From the NCBI GenBank assembly GCA_902778855.1, contig CACYZM010000006.1, forward strand, positions 1 through 64,000: a stretch of DNA of 64,000 bases, in the 5' to 3' direction. Made by a program: the position numbers and the translations under genes. Numbering within the stretch: position 1 is the first letter of the stretch; each line of letters begins with the position of its first letter. This DNA is from an uncultured Bacteroidia bacterium (GTDB lineage Bacteria; Bacteroidota; Bacteroidia; Bacteroidales; UBA932). Positions 18,697-28,787 of the stretch are shown piece by piece. Under the pieces are notes generated by a model that saw only the letters and a program-made list of their open reading frames with translations, had not been told where the DNA came from and searched no databases.

Positions 18697-19628
18697 AATT
18701 CAGCCGGAAGATGAAAATGGCCGACCTGGTGGAAAAGGATTTCCACCTGCTCGGCCTGCTTTCCCGTTTCGGCATCGACCAGCGCTTCGGCGACGACAGC
18801 GTGGAGCAGATCTGCGAAGCCGCCGACGTCGATCCCGACACGTTCCTGCTGCTCTGCGAGATTTACTCCTCGCCCGATTTCCGGCCCGACGCCGAGATGC
18901 TGCGCAGCTGCAGCGTCCGCGACATTCTGCGCTATCTCAACCAATCCCACGACTACTACGTCAACCGCTCCCTGGCCGACCTGGCCGCCGCGCTCCGGCA
19001 GCTGACGGAGCCTTGCACCGATACGCAGAAGCAGGTCATCCAGCGTTTCTTCTCGGATTACCGCACGGAACTGGAGCGGCACTTCGAAATGGAAGAGAAG
19101 ACGGTCATCCCCTATGTCCGCAACCTGCTTCAGGGGAACTGCAACACCAGTTACACCATCGACCGGTTCGAAGACAACCACGCCCAGATCCACGAGACGC
19201 TCTCCGACCTGAAGAACCTGATCATGAAATCGCTGCCCGCGGTCTGCGACAACCGCCAGCGCATCGCCGTGCTCCTGTCGATCTACCACCTCGAGCAGGA
19301 CCTCGACCACCACACCTGCATCGAGGACGACGTCCTCGTGCCGATGGTCCGGATGCTGGAATCGCGGGGCAGCCTGCCGGCCACGGCGGCGGCCAGCCCG
19401 AAAACGGGCGGCCAGGAGCCGCTTTCCGACCGGGAGAAAGAGATTCTCGTCAGCGTGGCGATGGGCCTGCTCAACAAGGAAATCGCCGACAAGCACCACA
19501 TCTCCATCAACACCGTCATCACCCACCGCAAGAACATCACCCGCAAAATCGGCATCAAGACCGTTGCGGGACTCACGGCCTACGCCATACTCAACAACCT
19601 CGTCGACATTAACGCCATCGAACAATGA
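18693..19628 (+). CDS. Hemerythrin/RIC-like di-iron domain fused to a LuxR-type DNA-binding domain
   Basis: 311 residues, starting at the ATG that overlaps the upstream stop (ATGA). Residues 9-60 resemble the ScdA_N/DUF542 domain of RIC iron-sulfur repair proteins. Residues 80-220 form a hemerythrin-like domain with candidate iron ligands His86, His130/Glu134, His163, His167, His207 and Glu211. Residues 242-300 are a LuxR/GerE helix-turn-helix (LSDREKEILVSVAMGLLNKE ... NTVITHRKNI). A plausible role is sensing nitric oxide, oxygen or oxidative stress through the di-iron site and controlling genes directly. The next gene is a thioredoxin-like lipoprotein overlapping by 4 bases, which fits a redox theme. 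Confidence 0.87.
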   Translation: MKFSRKMKMADLVEKDFHLLGLLSRFGIDQRFGDDSVEQICEAADVDPDTFLLLCEIYSSPDFRPDAEMLRSCSVRDILRYLNQSHDYYVNRSLADLAAALRQLTEPCTDTQKQVIQRFFSDYRTELERHFEMEEKTVIPYVRNLLQGNCNTSYTIDRFEDNHAQIHETLSDLKNLIMKSLPAVCDNRQRIAVLLSIYHLEQDLDHHTCIEDDVLVPMVRMLESRGSLPATAAASPKTGGQEPLSDREKEILVSVAMGLLNKEIADKHHISINTVITHRKNITRKIGIKTVAGLTAYAILNNLVDINAIEQ

Positions 19629-20194
19629 AAACCCGATTCCTCCTCCTTTCGGCAGCCCTGCTGTCCGTCCTGCTCGTCGCCGCCGGCTGCGGCAAGAAGC
19701 AGAAAGCCCCTGCGACCGAACAACCCGCCGCGGAAGAAACGGTCGATATGAGCCAGTATATGCCCGCCCTGGAAATGGGCACCCCCGCCCCGGATTTCGA
19801 AGCGCCCGACGTGCTCGACAATCCGGTCAAGCTGAGCGATTATCGCGGAAAATACGTCGTCCTCGACTTTTGGGCGACCTGGTGCAAGGACTGCCGCGCC
19901 GAATTGCCCGACGTCAAGCAGCTCTATGACGATTTCGGGCCGAAAGGCGTGGAATTCCTGGGCGTCTCGTTCGACACCGACCGCCAGTCGCTCGTGGAAT
20001 ACGGCTTCGAAAATGACATCGCCTGGATGGTGGTCTGCAACGAGATCAAGTGGAAAGAAAATCCGATTTCCGTGGCCTATGACCTCAAATGGATTCCCAC
20101 GATGGTCCTCGTCAGCCCGGAAGGCAACCTGCTCGGCGTGACCTTCCACGCCAAGGATATGGAAACCCTGCTGAAAAAAGAGTTGAATCTCTAG
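19625..20194 (+). CDS. TlpA/AhpC-like thioredoxin-fold lipoprotein
   Basis: 189 residues. A lipobox (VAAGC, Cys22) is followed by a short linker and a thioredoxin-fold domain from about residue 52 with the redox motif WCKDC (Cys87, Cys90) and the cis-Pro segment WIPTMVLV near 156. It is a membrane-anchored periplasmic thiol-disulfide reductase of the TlpA/ResA type. It is translationally coupled to the hemerythrin-LuxR regulator (4-base overlap). The stop codon overlaps the convergent PrsW-like gene by 4 bases. Confidence 0.9.
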   Translation: MKTRFLLLSAALLSVLLVAAGCGKKQKAPATEQPAAEETVDMSQYMPALEMGTPAPDFEAPDVLDNPVKLSDYRGKYVVLDFWATWCKDCRAELPDVKQLYDDFGPKGVEFLGVSFDTDRQSLVEYGFENDIAWMVVCNEIKWKENPISVAYDLKWIPTMVLVSPEGNLLGVTFHAKDMETLLKKELNL

Positions 20195-21180
20195 ATCAGA
20201 TTGTTCATCGCCCAGCGGTTCACGTCGTTGTGCTTGACGATCGGGCTGAGGGCGATTTCCCCCGTCCTTCCCATCCGCTTGCGGAGCGCCCGGATCTCTT
20301 CGATCCGGGCTAAATTTTCCGGACTGTGCACGGCCGGCATTCCCGCCTCCTTGAGGATCAGGTTGCTCTTGGCCGCGATCGACAGTTCCAGATAAGTCTG
20401 CACGTAGCAGTACATATCGAAGAAGGTCTCGGGGTGGAAATTCTCCTTGAGCGAGAGCAGATACTTGCCCGCTTCCGTGCCGGTGAACTCCCCGCGCCGC
20501 AGGGCACTTAGGAGCGTGACCTCATTGCCGATGCCCGCATCCACCCACTCGTGCACGAACTTGCTGTTCTTGCGGAAGAGCGAGCGTTTGCTGATGGCGA
20601 AATAGATGACCAGGAGAACCGTCATCGCAATCGGGTTGATGGGCTCCAGGGCGTGTACGTAGTGGATCAGGATCGTGGCGATGAAGGCCCCGACCGTGCC
20701 GAGGGTCTTGGCGCGGCGCGTATCGCCGAATTTGCCCTGATGCACCATGATCAGGGCCATCGCCAGCGTGGACGTACAGCCGATGTGCATGACCGCCGAT
20801 TCGAAGCCCAGGAATACGGTATGCGCGACATGCACCTCGCCGTGGGCGGCCAGATAAAAGGCATTCGACACCAAGGCGAAGCCTGCTCCGATCGCCGATC
20901 CGTAGATCGACGTGTCGCCGAGCAGGCCCACCTTGTGTCGTGCCAACAGATAGTACAGGATCAGGCCTTTGAGAATCTCCTCCACCGCCGACACCGCCAA
21001 CCGGCTGGCGGCCAGTTCCGGAATCCGGCAGATGAGCCGGGACAGGAAACACATCGCAGCGCCGGCCAGGATGCAGAAGACCAGCGTCGTCCAGCGCGTC
21101 AGCTTGAACGAGTCCATCACCAGCAGAAAGATGATGAACAGCGCCAGCGGCAGGGCGGAAAGGAAATACAGCCAGACCAT
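20191..21180 (-). CDS. PrsW-like integral membrane protein
   Basis: 329 residues; about eight membrane helices in the first 200 residues and a soluble helical tail of about 125 residues. The first PrsW/CAAX-protease-superfamily motif EExxK is present (Glu67, Glu68, Lys71 in VEEILKG), and later helices carry the conserved Gly/Phe-Ala/Asn (GFALVSNAFYL) and His (MHIGCTST, LIHYVHAL) positions. In the second motif, where PrsW normally has Phe-Ala-x-x-Glu-Asn, this protein has Phe-Ala-Leu-Val-Ser-Asn, so a catalytic Glu appears to be lost. It may be an inactive relative. It lies 4 bases downstream of upp in the M16-upp operon. Confidence 0.65.
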   Translation of the reverse strand: MVWLYFLSALPLALFIIFLLVMDSFKLTRWTTLVFCILAGAAMCFLSRLICRIPELAASRLAVSAVEEILKGLILYYLLARHKVGLLGDTSIYGSAIGAGFALVSNAFYLAAHGEVHVAHTVFLGFESAVMHIGCTSTLAMALIMVHQGKFGDTRRAKTLGTVGAFIATILIHYVHALEPINPIAMTVLLVIYFAISKRSLFRKNSKFVHEWVDAGIGNEVTLLSALRRGEFTGTEAGKYLLSLKENFHPETFFDMYCYVQTYLELSIAAKSNLILKEAGMPAVHSPENLARIEEIRALRKRMGRTGEIALSPIVKHNDVNRWAMNNLI

Positions 21181-21184
21181 CGCG

Positions 21185-21814
21185 TTACTTCGTGCCGAAA
21201 ATACGGTCGCCGGCGTCGCCCAGACCCGGGAGGATGTAGGCGTCGCTGTTCAGTTCTTCGTCGAGCGCGGCGGTGTAGATGTCCACGTCAGGATGGTCCT
21301 GCTGGAGTTTCTTCACGCCTTCGGGAGCCGCCACCAGGCACATCAGGCGCAGGTGCTGGCAGCCCATGTTCTTGAGCATCGTCAGCGCGTCGGAAGCGCT
21401 GCCGCCGGTAGCAAGCATCGGGTCGGTGACGATGACCAGGCGCTGGTCGATGTCGAACGGCATCTTGCAGTAGTACGACACCGGCTTGTGCGTGGTTTCG
21501 TCACGGTAGAGGCCGATGTGGCCGACTTTCGCCACGGGAAGCAGCGTCAGCAGGCCGTCCACCATACCGAGGCCTGCGCGCAGGATCGGGACGATGGCGA
21601 GTTTCTTGCCGGAGATCGTGCGGGCCGTCATTTTCCGCATCGGGGTCTCGATTTCGATGTTCTCGAGCGGCAGGTCGCGCGTCACCTCGTAACCCATCAG
21701 CAGGGAGATTTCCTTGAGGAGTTCCCGGAAATCCTTGCTTCCGGTGTGGATGTCGCGCATGATCGACAGCTTGTGCTGGATCATGGGATGGTCAATGATA
21801 TGAAGCTGGCTCAT
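21185..21814 (-). CDS. upp: Uracil phosphoribosyltransferase
   Basis: 209 residues, the standard length. The PRPP-binding motif [18 protein letters not shown] is at about residues 128-145, and the C-terminal uracil-binding segment ([17 protein letters not shown]) is intact. It salvages uracil to UMP. It is placed between an M16 protease (10 bases upstream) and the PrsW-like gene (4 bases downstream), probably in one transcript. Confidence 0.97.
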   Translation of the reverse strand: MSQLHIIDHPMIQHKLSIMRDIHTGSKDFRELLKEISLLMGYEVTRDLPLENIEIETPMRKMTARTISGKKLAIVPILRAGLGMVDGLLTLLPVAKVGHIGLYRDETTHKPVSYYCKMPFDIDQRLVIVTDPMLATGGSASDALTMLKNMGCQHLRLMCLVAAPEGVKKLQQDHPDVDIYTAALDEELNSDAYILPGLGDAGDRIFGTK

Positions 21815-21824
21815 CTGTATAGTT

Positions 21825-24644
21825 TTACTTGGTTGCTCCGTACATGATCACGCGGGTCTGGTTCCGCTGTTTCAGGATGTTGTCGATGGCCTTGCGCACA
21901 TCTTCGGTCGTAATGGAATCCAGGACCTTCTCGTAGTCGGTCACCTCGTCGATGCCGAACTTGTTCCAGTAGTACATCTCGCCCGACCAGTAGCCGTTCT
22001 GGCGCAGATTGTCCTGATAGGTCTTGTGCATATAATCCTTCACTTTCTTCATATTGGCCTCCGAAGGACCGTTCTGGACGAATTCGCCGAGCAGTTCTTC
22101 GATGCGTTTGTTCAGGCGCTCGTAGGACTCAGGGCTGGTCTGGTAGACGATCTGCAGGTAGGCGTCGGTCTCCTTGGGACGCTGGTTCAGGCCGCCGGCC
22201 GTGCTCACGCCGTACGTGCCGCCTTCCTTCTCGCGGATTTCCTCGGTGTAGATGATGTCGAGGATCTGGTGGGCGATGTCGAGGGTCAGGTCGTTCTTCA
22301 GGTCATTCTTGCCCTTGGCGGTCTCCATATAGACCACGACGGCCATGGGGACTTCCATTTCCTTGGCGAAGACCTTGTCCTGCATACCCTTCGTGAAGCC
22401 CATGCCCACTTCGCGGGCTTTTTCCTTCTTGCCCTGGGCGGGCAGCGAACCGATGTACTGGGCGATCAGCGGCAGCATCGTCTGCTCGTCGATGGCACCC
22501 GTGAAGATGAAGGTGAAGTCGGCGGCATTGGCGAAGCGTTCCTTGGCGATCTGCATCACGCGGGCGTAGTCCACGTTGTCCACGTCGGCGGCCTTCATCT
22601 GGGTCGCACGCGGATTGTTGTTGTAGAGGGCGCGGGTCAGGGTATCCTGCAGGGCGGTCATCGGCTGCTTCTCGGCGTTGAGCAGCTGGGCGCGCGTCTT
22701 GTTCTGCCACGACTTGAAGGCGTCCGCATCGGTGCGCTGGGCCGTGAAGTACAGGTAGGCCAGCTGGAGCATCGTCTCGAAATCCTTCGGCGTCGAATTG
22801 CCACGCATGCCTTCCTCGTAGAGGTTGATGTAAGGGTTGACGCCCACCTGCTTGCCGGCGAGGGCCTTGGTCAGGGCCGTGGAGCTGAAGTTGCCCACGC
22901 CGCCTTCGGTGAACAGGCCGATGTTCTTCAGGGTGAGGGCTTCGCTTTCCGGATAGAGCGAGGTACCGCCCTGGCTGTAGGCGCGCAGGATGATCTGGTC
23001 CTTGTTGAAGTCGGTGGGCTTCACATAGACCGTGGCACCATTGTTAAGTTTGTACATCGTGTAGCCGAACTTGTCGGCCTTGCTCTTGACAATCTTGCCG
23101 CCCGTCGGAATCTGGGCGAGCAGCGGTTCGTTGGAGACTTCTTCCTGATAGGCTTCAATCTCTTCGGCCGCCACGTCGGCGAGCATCTTCTTCATTTCGT
23201 CCGCCGTGGGATAGGTCACGCCTTCCTTCTCGGGAAGCATGCAGGCCAGCACGATGTTCTTGCCTTCTTCCACGAGCGAGCCGAACAGCTGGTTGATCAC
23301 CTCGACCGGAATGTTCGGGCAGAGTTGCTGGCTGAGGGCAAGTTCTTCCTCCTGGCTCATGACCGGCTCGTTGTCGATGAAGTGGCGGACATATTCCGCG
23401 CAGTAGGAAGCGCTGCTCTTCTTCTCGCGGGAATTGTAAGCCGATTCTACCTGGCTCATGTATTCAGCCCTGGCGCGCTCATATTCACTTGCGGTGAAAC
23501 CGCCGCGTTTTGCACGGAGGATTTCGCGCCAGATCGTTGCAACTGCGTTCTTCAGCTGGTCTTCGCCACAAACGACGATACCCATGTAGGATTTCTTCGT
23601 CTTGGCAAGGAAATAGTCCTCGTCAGAGCCGAACTGGGCCATCATGAACGGAGGCTCGGGCAGCTGGGAGAATTCTTCAAGACGCTCGTTGAGCATCATG
23701 GAAGCCATTACGGTGGCATACTTATAAACCAGATAATTCATGTCGCCCCTCATCTCCACGGGATATGCATCGTGCTTCCAGAAGAGGAAGGTCTGTGCAT
23801 AGGGGAACTCCTTGTCTGTCGCCATGCTCACAATGGTTTCGTCGTTGTCCTCTATCTGCACATAATAGCGCTCTGCAGGATTAACAGGGGTGGCGATGGT
23901 GCCGAATATCTCCTTGATCTTGCCCTCTACCTCGTTGACGTCGATGTCGCCGACCACAACGATACCCTGGTTGTCAGGACGGTACCATTTCTCATAGTAG
24001 TCGCGCAGCACTTTATACGGGAAGTTGTCCACGACTTCCATAAGGCCGATAGGCAGGCGCTCGCCATACTTGTTGTGATTGGGATAGATCTCAGGCAGGA
24101 TCTTCTCATAGAGACGCATCTGCGCGTTCTGGCGGCTGCGCCACTCCTCATGGATCACACCACGCTCACCGTCGATATCCTCGTCGGTAAGCAGCAGGCC
24201 GTCCGCCCAGTCGTGAAGGATCCAGAGGCAGGAGTCGACGGCGCTCGGAACCTTGGCCACGGGCACGTTGTCGATATTATAGACCGTTTCGTCGATGCTG
24301 GTATAAGCGTTAAGGTCGGCGCCGAACTTGACACCGATAGACTCGCAGTATTTCACAACGCCGTTGCCGGGGAAATGCTCGGTTCCGTTGAAGCACATAT
24401 GCTCGAGGAAATGGGCGAGACCGCGCTGCGATTCGTCTTCCAGAATGGAGCCCACTTTCTGGGCGATATAGAAATTGGCCTGGCCCTTAGGCTCTTCGTT
24501 GTGCCGGATGTAATAGGTCAGTCCGTTGTCGAGTTTACCGATTTTCACGTTCGGATCCACAGGGATCGGCGGCATCTGCTGGGCGGATGCCATCATGCCG
24601 AGGCCGAATGCCAGGGCAGCGATAACAGTAACGATTCTTTTCAT
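21825..24644 (-). CDS. M16 family zinc peptidase with two repeats (pitrilysin-like)
   Basis: 939 residues with a signal peptide (about 1-21, ASAQ). The inverted zinc motif HFLEH (His78, Glu81, His82) with a downstream Glu in the [10 protein letters not shown] segment (about 160) marks the active N-terminal half. The C-terminal half (from about 500) is the inactive M16 repeat that closes the chamber. It probably degrades peptides in the periplasm. The 5' 1.2 kb (about 23440-24640) is visibly less GC-rich than the rest of the gene. A -7 box lies about 64 bases upstream. Confidence 0.93.
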   Translation of the reverse strand: MKRIVTVIAALAFGLGMMASAQQMPPIPVDPNVKIGKLDNGLTYYIRHNEEPKGQANFYIAQKVGSILEDESQRGLAHFLEHMCFNGTEHFPGNGVVKYCESIGVKFGADLNAYTSIDETVYNIDNVPVAKVPSAVDSCLWILHDWADGLLLTDEDIDGERGVIHEEWRSRQNAQMRLYEKILPEIYPNHNKYGERLPIGLMEVVDNFPYKVLRDYYEKWYRPDNQGIVVVGDIDVNEVEGKIKEIFGTIATPVNPAERYYVQIEDNDETIVSMATDKEFPYAQTFLFWKHDAYPVEMRGDMNYLVYKYATVMASMMLNERLEEFSQLPEPPFMMAQFGSDEDYFLAKTKKSYMGIVVCGEDQLKNAVATIWREILRAKRGGFTASEYERARAEYMSQVESAYNSREKKSSASYCAEYVRHFIDNEPVMSQEEELALSQQLCPNIPVEVINQLFGSLVEEGKNIVLACMLPEKEGVTYPTADEMKKMLADVAAEEIEAYQEEVSNEPLLAQIPTGGKIVKSKADKFGYTMYKLNNGATVYVKPTDFNKDQIILRAYSQGGTSLYPESEALTLKNIGLFTEGGVGNFSSTALTKALAGKQVGVNPYINLYEEGMRGNSTPKDFETMLQLAYLYFTAQRTDADAFKSWQNKTRAQLLNAEKQPMTALQDTLTRALYNNNPRATQMKAADVDNVDYARVMQIAKERFANAADFTFIFTGAIDEQTMLPLIAQYIGSLPAQGKKEKAREVGMGFTKGMQDKVFAKEMEVPMAVVVYMETAKGKNDLKNDLTLDIAHQILDIIYTEEIREKEGGTYGVSTAGGLNQRPKETDAYLQIVYQTSPESYERLNKRIEELLGEFVQNGPSEANMKKVKDYMHKTYQDNLRQNGYWSGEMYYWNKFGIDEVTDYEKVLDSITTEDVRKAIDNILKQRNQTRVIMYGATK

Positions 24645-24707
24645 CTGAATGATTGTTGAATTATAATATTATACACTTTTTATTCAGGCTACGGTTTAAC
24701 CATCCTG

Positions 24708-24715
24708 CAAATGTA
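24708..24715 (-). promoter_or_regulatory. -7 promoter box for the M16-upp-prsW-like operon
   Basis: The minus strand reads TACATTTG, giving a 5' leader of about 56 bases to the M16 gene. Confidence 0.65.
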
Positions 24716-24728
24716 ATCAAATAAACGT

Positions 24729-24736
24729 TATCTTTG
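24729..24736 (+). promoter_or_regulatory. -7 promoter box for the ThrE-like exporter
   Basis: The plus strand reads TATCTTTG followed by C, 36 bases before the ATG at 24773. Confidence 0.68.
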
Positions 24737-24772
24737 CAGGACGAAGCCTGATTTTACCCATAAGACGCACGC

Positions 24773-26065
24773 ATGCCCGAAAAACTACAGAATCCGGAAG
24801 AATTGGAAGAACAGCGCCACGCCCAGGCGCTCGCCATCGCCTCGGAAGCGGGGCACATCCTGCTTGAGAACGGTGCCGAGATTTCCCGCGTCGAGGAGAC
24901 GATGGAGCGCATCGCCTCGCACTATGGCGTGGATTCGAAGAGTTTCTTCGTGCTGAGCAACGGCATCTTCACGACCAGCAGTTTCAACAAATACGCGAAC
25001 GTGGAGTTCATCCCCTTCAAGGGCACGCAGCTCGACAAGGTCGTGGCCGTGAACCAGCTCTCGCGCGACATCGTGGCCGGCAAGTACACCCTCGACGAAG
25101 CGGCCGCGCGGCTGAAGGAGATCCGCACGATGCGCCCCCACCCCGTCTGGGAGCAGGTGCTGGCCTCCGCGCTGGGCAGCGCCGGGTTCTGCATCGTATT
25201 CGGCGGCGGGCTGCTCGACTGCGCCGCCTCGTTTGTCTGCGGCATCCTGCTCTGGCTGTTCGTGCTGTATGTGACGGCTCCGCATATGTCGAAGATCGTG
25301 GGCAACATCGTAGGCGGCTTTTTCGTCACGCTGCTTTGCATCGTGTTCCATCGCATCGGGTTCGGACACAGTCTGCCCAATATGATCATCGGCGCCATCA
25401 TTCCGTTGATTCCGGGAGTGCCGTTCGTCAACGGCGTACGCGACGTGGCCAACGAAGACTACATCGCCGGCGCCACGCGTTTGCTCGACGCAATGCTGGT
25501 CTTTTTCTGCATTGCCGCGGGCGTAGCCCTGGCATTCGTCTGCGACGGGCTGGTATTCGGGGAGCTGATCGTGCTCAAGGGGATGACGGTCGATCCCGTC
25601 ACGTTCGCGATGCCGATCCAGATCGTCGCGTCGTTCATCGGCACGGCCGCCTTCGCGGTCTTGTTCGGCGTCCCGCGCAGGTACTACGTGCTCTGCGGCG
25701 TCAGCGGCGTGCTGGGCTGGATTCTCTATATGATTCTGGCGCGTTACGCCGGTTTCACGCCGCCGGCTGCCACGGTCTTCGCCACGATGCTCGTGGTCCT
25801 GTCGGCCCGTTATTTCTCGGTGCTCGACAAGTGTCCGGCCATCGTGTTCCTGCTATGCGGCATCTTCCCGCTCGTCCCCGGTGCCGGCGTGTTCTGGACC
25901 TCCTACTACGTCGTGTCCGACCAGCTCCGGCTGGCCCTCGGCAGCGGTTTCATGGCCGTCAAGGTCACGATCGCCATCGTCCTGGGCATCATCCTCATCA
26001 GCGAGCTCCCCGCCAAGATGTTCTCCGGCCGCCGCGCCGCCAAAGCTTTCCACCGGAACGCCTAA
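24773..26065 (+). CDS. Threonine/serine exporter, ThrE family
   Basis: 430 residues. The N-terminal soluble domain (to about 125) has the GAEISRVEETMERIA signature of the ThrE/DUF1212 domain. It is followed by about ten membrane helices comprising both the first membrane half and the DUF3815-like second half with the LVPGAGVFW motif near residue 367. In many bacteria the two halves are separate genes; here they are fused, as in actinobacterial ThrE. It exports threonine and serine using the proton gradient. The gap to the convergent kinase gene (26066-26171) holds only weak short palindromes. Confidence 0.9.
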   Translation: MPEKLQNPEELEEQRHAQALAIASEAGHILLENGAEISRVEETMERIASHYGVDSKSFFVLSNGIFTTSSFNKYANVEFIPFKGTQLDKVVAVNQLSRDIVAGKYTLDEAAARLKEIRTMRPHPVWEQVLASALGSAGFCIVFGGGLLDCAASFVCGILLWLFVLYVTAPHMSKIVGNIVGGFFVTLLCIVFHRIGFGHSLPNMIIGAIIPLIPGVPFVNGVRDVANEDYIAGATRLLDAMLVFFCIAAGVALAFVCDGLVFGELIVLKGMTVDPVTFAMPIQIVASFIGTAAFAVLFGVPRRYYVLCGVSGVLGWILYMILARYAGFTPPAATVFATMLVVLSARYFSVLDKCPAIVFLLCGIFPLVPGAGVFWTSYYVVSDQLRLALGSGFMAVKVTIAIVLGIILISELPAKMFSGRRAAKAFHRNA

Positions 26066-26171
26066 TTATTTCGCCGTTTACTCCCTCGCGCGGCAGAACC
26101 TTTTTAAGCCGGGGCAAGCCCCAGCCTGAAAGAACCTGCCGCTCCACCAGGCCCGCCCGCAAATAAGAATA

Positions 26172-27839
26172 TTATTTGCTGCCGCCGCCGATGAAGGCGC
26201 GAAGGAGTGAGGTGGCGGGGATTTCCTTGTCGGAGACGGGGTTGAAGTAGTGGATGAATTTCAGGAGGCGGTGGGCTTCGCTGTATTCGGGGCAGTTCTT
26301 CGGGATGGTCCGGAGAATCAGTTCGGCGTGGGTGTGGAGCACGGCGAATTCCACCAGGTAGGCGGAGTTGAACATCACGTCTGCGTTTTCCTGATAGGGA
26401 TAGATCCACTGCTCTTCGGCACGGCGGACGTTCGGCCACTGGTTGATGGTCTCGCGGGCGGAGAAGGAACCGTTGTTGTAGTCGCGGATGATGCGGCGCA
26501 GCAGCCGGTTGTCGCTGGTCGGCACCCAGTTGTGGTCGTCGAGCGCGATGCTGGTGAGGGTCGAGATGAAGATCTTGAACGTATTCTCCGTCGGGACCTG
26601 CGGGATCAGCTGCGGGTTGAGGGCGTGGATGCCTTCGATCAGCAGCACCTTGCCTTCCGTCAGCTGCAGGTGTTTGCCGTTGTACTCGCGGCGGCCCGTC
26701 ACGAAATTGAATTCCGGCACGTCCACCACTTCGCCGCGCAGGAGCGCGAGCACGTCGCGCTCGATGGCCCGGTGGTCCACGGTCTCGAAGTTATCGAAGT
26801 CGTAGCTGCCGTCGGGCAATTTGGGCGTCTCGATGCGGTTCACGAAATAGTCATCGGTCGAGAACGAGATCGGGCGGAGTCCGCAGGCCTTGAGCTGAAC
26901 GCTCAGGCGCCGCGTGACCGTGGTCTTGCCGCTGCTGGAAGGCCCGGTGATCAGCACGATGCGCACCGGATGCACGGGGTCGTTGTAGCGCCGCTCGATT
27001 TCCTCGGCGATCTGCACGAGCTTCTTTTCCTGCAGCGCTTCGGAGATCTGGATCAGGTCGGACGCGCCGCCTTCCTGGCAGACGTGGTTCACGTCGCCGG
27101 CATTGCGCAGGTTCATGATCCGGTTCCACTTGAAATCTTCCGAGAAGACCTCGAAGGTCTTCGGCTGATCCACGTACGGGGCCAGGACTTCGGGATTGTA
27201 GCGGTCCGGAACGCGCAGCAGGATGCCGCCGTGATACGGGATGATGTCCCAGACCTTGATATAGGAAGTCGAGGGCAGCAGGCGGCCGTAATAATAGTCC
27301 ACCGTATCCCCCAGCGTATAGAAATCCACATAGGGCTGTCCGCTCGTTTCCAGCAGACGCACCTTGTCGTCGTACCCCTGTTCGCGGAAGATCTCGATCG
27401 CCTCTTCCAGCCGGACTTCGCGGCGATGGAACGGCAGGTTCTGGTCGATGATCTCCTGCATGCGCGCCTTGATCTTGCGGATGTCCGCTTCCGTCATCGG
27501 GCTTCCGTCGGGCTTGTGCCACTCGCAGAAATAACCGTTCGAAATGGGATGCTTGATCTCGATCTTCGACTTGGGGCAGATGTCCTGCGTGGCCTTGCAG
27601 AGCAGGAAGCAGAGCGAGCGGCAGTACACGCGGCGTGCGCTGGCATCGCGCAGGTCCAGGAACTCGATGTCGCGGTTGTTGTAGACGCGGAAACGAAGGC
27701 CCTGCGAGACATTGTTCACCTTGGCGGAAACAATCGGGTACGGGCGTTCGAAATCGAACTCCGGGAGCATCTCCTCGAGGGTTGTTCCTTCATTGAACTG
27801 CTTGTAAGTCTTGTTGTTCTTGCAATAGATCCGAAGCAT
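26172..27839 (-). CDS. Nucleoside (uridine-type) kinase with threonyl-tRNA-synthetase-like N-terminus
   Basis: 555 residues. The N-terminal 200 or so residues resemble the TGS and second additional domains of threonyl-tRNA synthetase (an HPISNGYFCEW segment near 115). The C-terminal half is a uridine-kinase/PRK fold with Walker A GPSSSGKTT near residue 300 and the lid/base-binding region around LLIEGIHALNPQL near 400. This domain pairing is well known in Bacteroidota and Firmicutes genomes, with phosphorylation of a nucleoside as the expected reaction. The alpha/beta hydrolase gene lies 12 bases upstream on the same strand. Confidence 0.88.
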   Translation of the reverse strand: MLRIYCKNNKTYKQFNEGTTLEEMLPEFDFERPYPIVSAKVNNVSQGLRFRVYNNRDIEFLDLRDASARRVYCRSLCFLLCKATQDICPKSKIEIKHPISNGYFCEWHKPDGSPMTEADIRKIKARMQEIIDQNLPFHRREVRLEEAIEIFREQGYDDKVRLLETSGQPYVDFYTLGDTVDYYYGRLLPSTSYIKVWDIIPYHGGILLRVPDRYNPEVLAPYVDQPKTFEVFSEDFKWNRIMNLRNAGDVNHVCQEGGASDLIQISEALQEKKLVQIAEEIERRYNDPVHPVRIVLITGPSSSGKTTVTRRLSVQLKACGLRPISFSTDDYFVNRIETPKLPDGSYDFDNFETVDHRAIERDVLALLRGEVVDVPEFNFVTGRREYNGKHLQLTEGKVLLIEGIHALNPQLIPQVPTENTFKIFISTLTSIALDDHNWVPTSDNRLLRRIIRDYNNGSFSARETINQWPNVRRAEEQWIYPYQENADVMFNSAYLVEFAVLHTHAELILRTIPKNCPEYSEAHRLLKFIHYFNPVSDKEIPATSLLRAFIGGGSK

Positions 27840-27851
27840 AGCTTGAGGTAT

Positions 27852-28787
27852 TTACTGGACGTTCAAGGTAGTATTGATGAAGTGGAGCAGGTCGTCCCAG
27901 ACGCGCTGGCGGCCGGTCTCGTTGTGGATTTCGTGGCGCATTCCGGGATAGACCTGGGCGGTCACGTTGGGATAGCCCACCTCCGACAGCAGGCGCACCG
28001 CCTTGCGGAACTGGGCGTCCGTGCCGCGGCAGGGATCCAGTTCGCCGGACATGAAATGGACCGGCACGGAAGGATTCCGCAGCGCCCAGCCCTTGCGGCC
28101 GTAGCAGTCCTGCATCAGGCCGAGCAGGTTGTAGAATCCGTTGGCCGTGAAAATATACTGGCAGAGGGGATCTTCGGAATACGAGCGGAGAATCTCCGGA
28201 TTCGAGCAAACCCACGCCATCGGCCCTTCGGCGATGAAAGGTTTGCTATAGGCGCCGAACGACATTTTCTGCAGGAGATCGGGCCGGTAGTGCCAGCCCT
28301 TCGTGCGGCCGAAGAAGCCCGCGAGGGTCTTCCCCTCCCCTTTGGCGGGATTGTCGACCGGGCATCCGCTCACAATGAGCCCCGCGATGCGGTCATCGTA
28401 GCGCTTGAGGAACGAGCGGACGATCATCGAGCCCATGCTGTGGCCATAGAGAACGATCGGAAGACCGGGATACTGCGCACGGATCCAGTCGTTCACCACC
28501 CGGACGTCTTCCACCATAGCCAGCCAGCCGCCGTCATACATATAGCCCAGGTCTTCGGGCGATTTAACGGACTCGCCGTGGCCGCGGTTGTCGTGGATGA
28601 CGCAGATCAGCCCTTTTTCCGACAGGAATTCCATCAGGGCGATATAGCGTTCTTTGTGTTCACACATGCCGTGGACAAGTTGGACTACGCCGCGCGGAGC
28701 GCCGGCTTTGGCATCGGGCACGGACTGGAGGCAGGCAAGTTTCAGCCCATCGGCCGAAGCGTCCAGAGAGAAAGCGTTGATAGCCAT
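27852..28787 (-). CDS. Alpha/beta hydrolase, monoacylglycerol-lipase-like
   Basis: 311 residues without a signal peptide. The oxyanion region LVHGMCEHKERY (about 38-49) and nucleophile elbow GHSMGS (Ser near 118) are those of the Hydrolase_4 group (lysophospholipase or monoacylglycerol lipase). A C-terminal YPGMRHEIHNE supplies the catalytic His near 288, and the Asp is probably in ELDPCRGTD near 252. The substrate is unknown. It is first in a two-gene unit with the nucleoside kinase. Confidence 0.87.
   Translation of the reverse strand: MAINAFSLDASADGLKLACLQSVPDAKAGAPRGVVQLVHGMCEHKERYIALMEFLSEKGLICVIHDNRGHGESVKSPEDLGYMYDGGWLAMVEDVRVVNDWIRAQYPGLPIVLYGHSMGSMIVRSFLKRYDDRIAGLIVSGCPVDNPAKGEGKTLAGFFGRTKGWHYRPDLLQKMSFGAYSKPFIAEGPMAWVCSNPEILRSYSEDPLCQYIFTANGFYNLLGLMQDCYGRKGWALRNPSVPVHFMSGELDPCRGTDAQFRKAVRLLSEVGYPNVTAQVYPGMRHEIHNETGRQRVWDDLLHFINTTLNVQ

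Noticed and set aside
22026-24659. Long plus-strand frame antisense to the M16 protease
   Set aside because: The composition is that of a mirror frame (His/Val/Leu/Asp-rich), with no motif and no promoter. The M16 gene is well supported.
26066-26171. Terminator between the ThrE-like and nucleoside kinase genes
   Set aside because: Only GGGG-CAAG-CCCC and AAATAA/TTATTT mini-stems are present, without a proper stem plus T-run.
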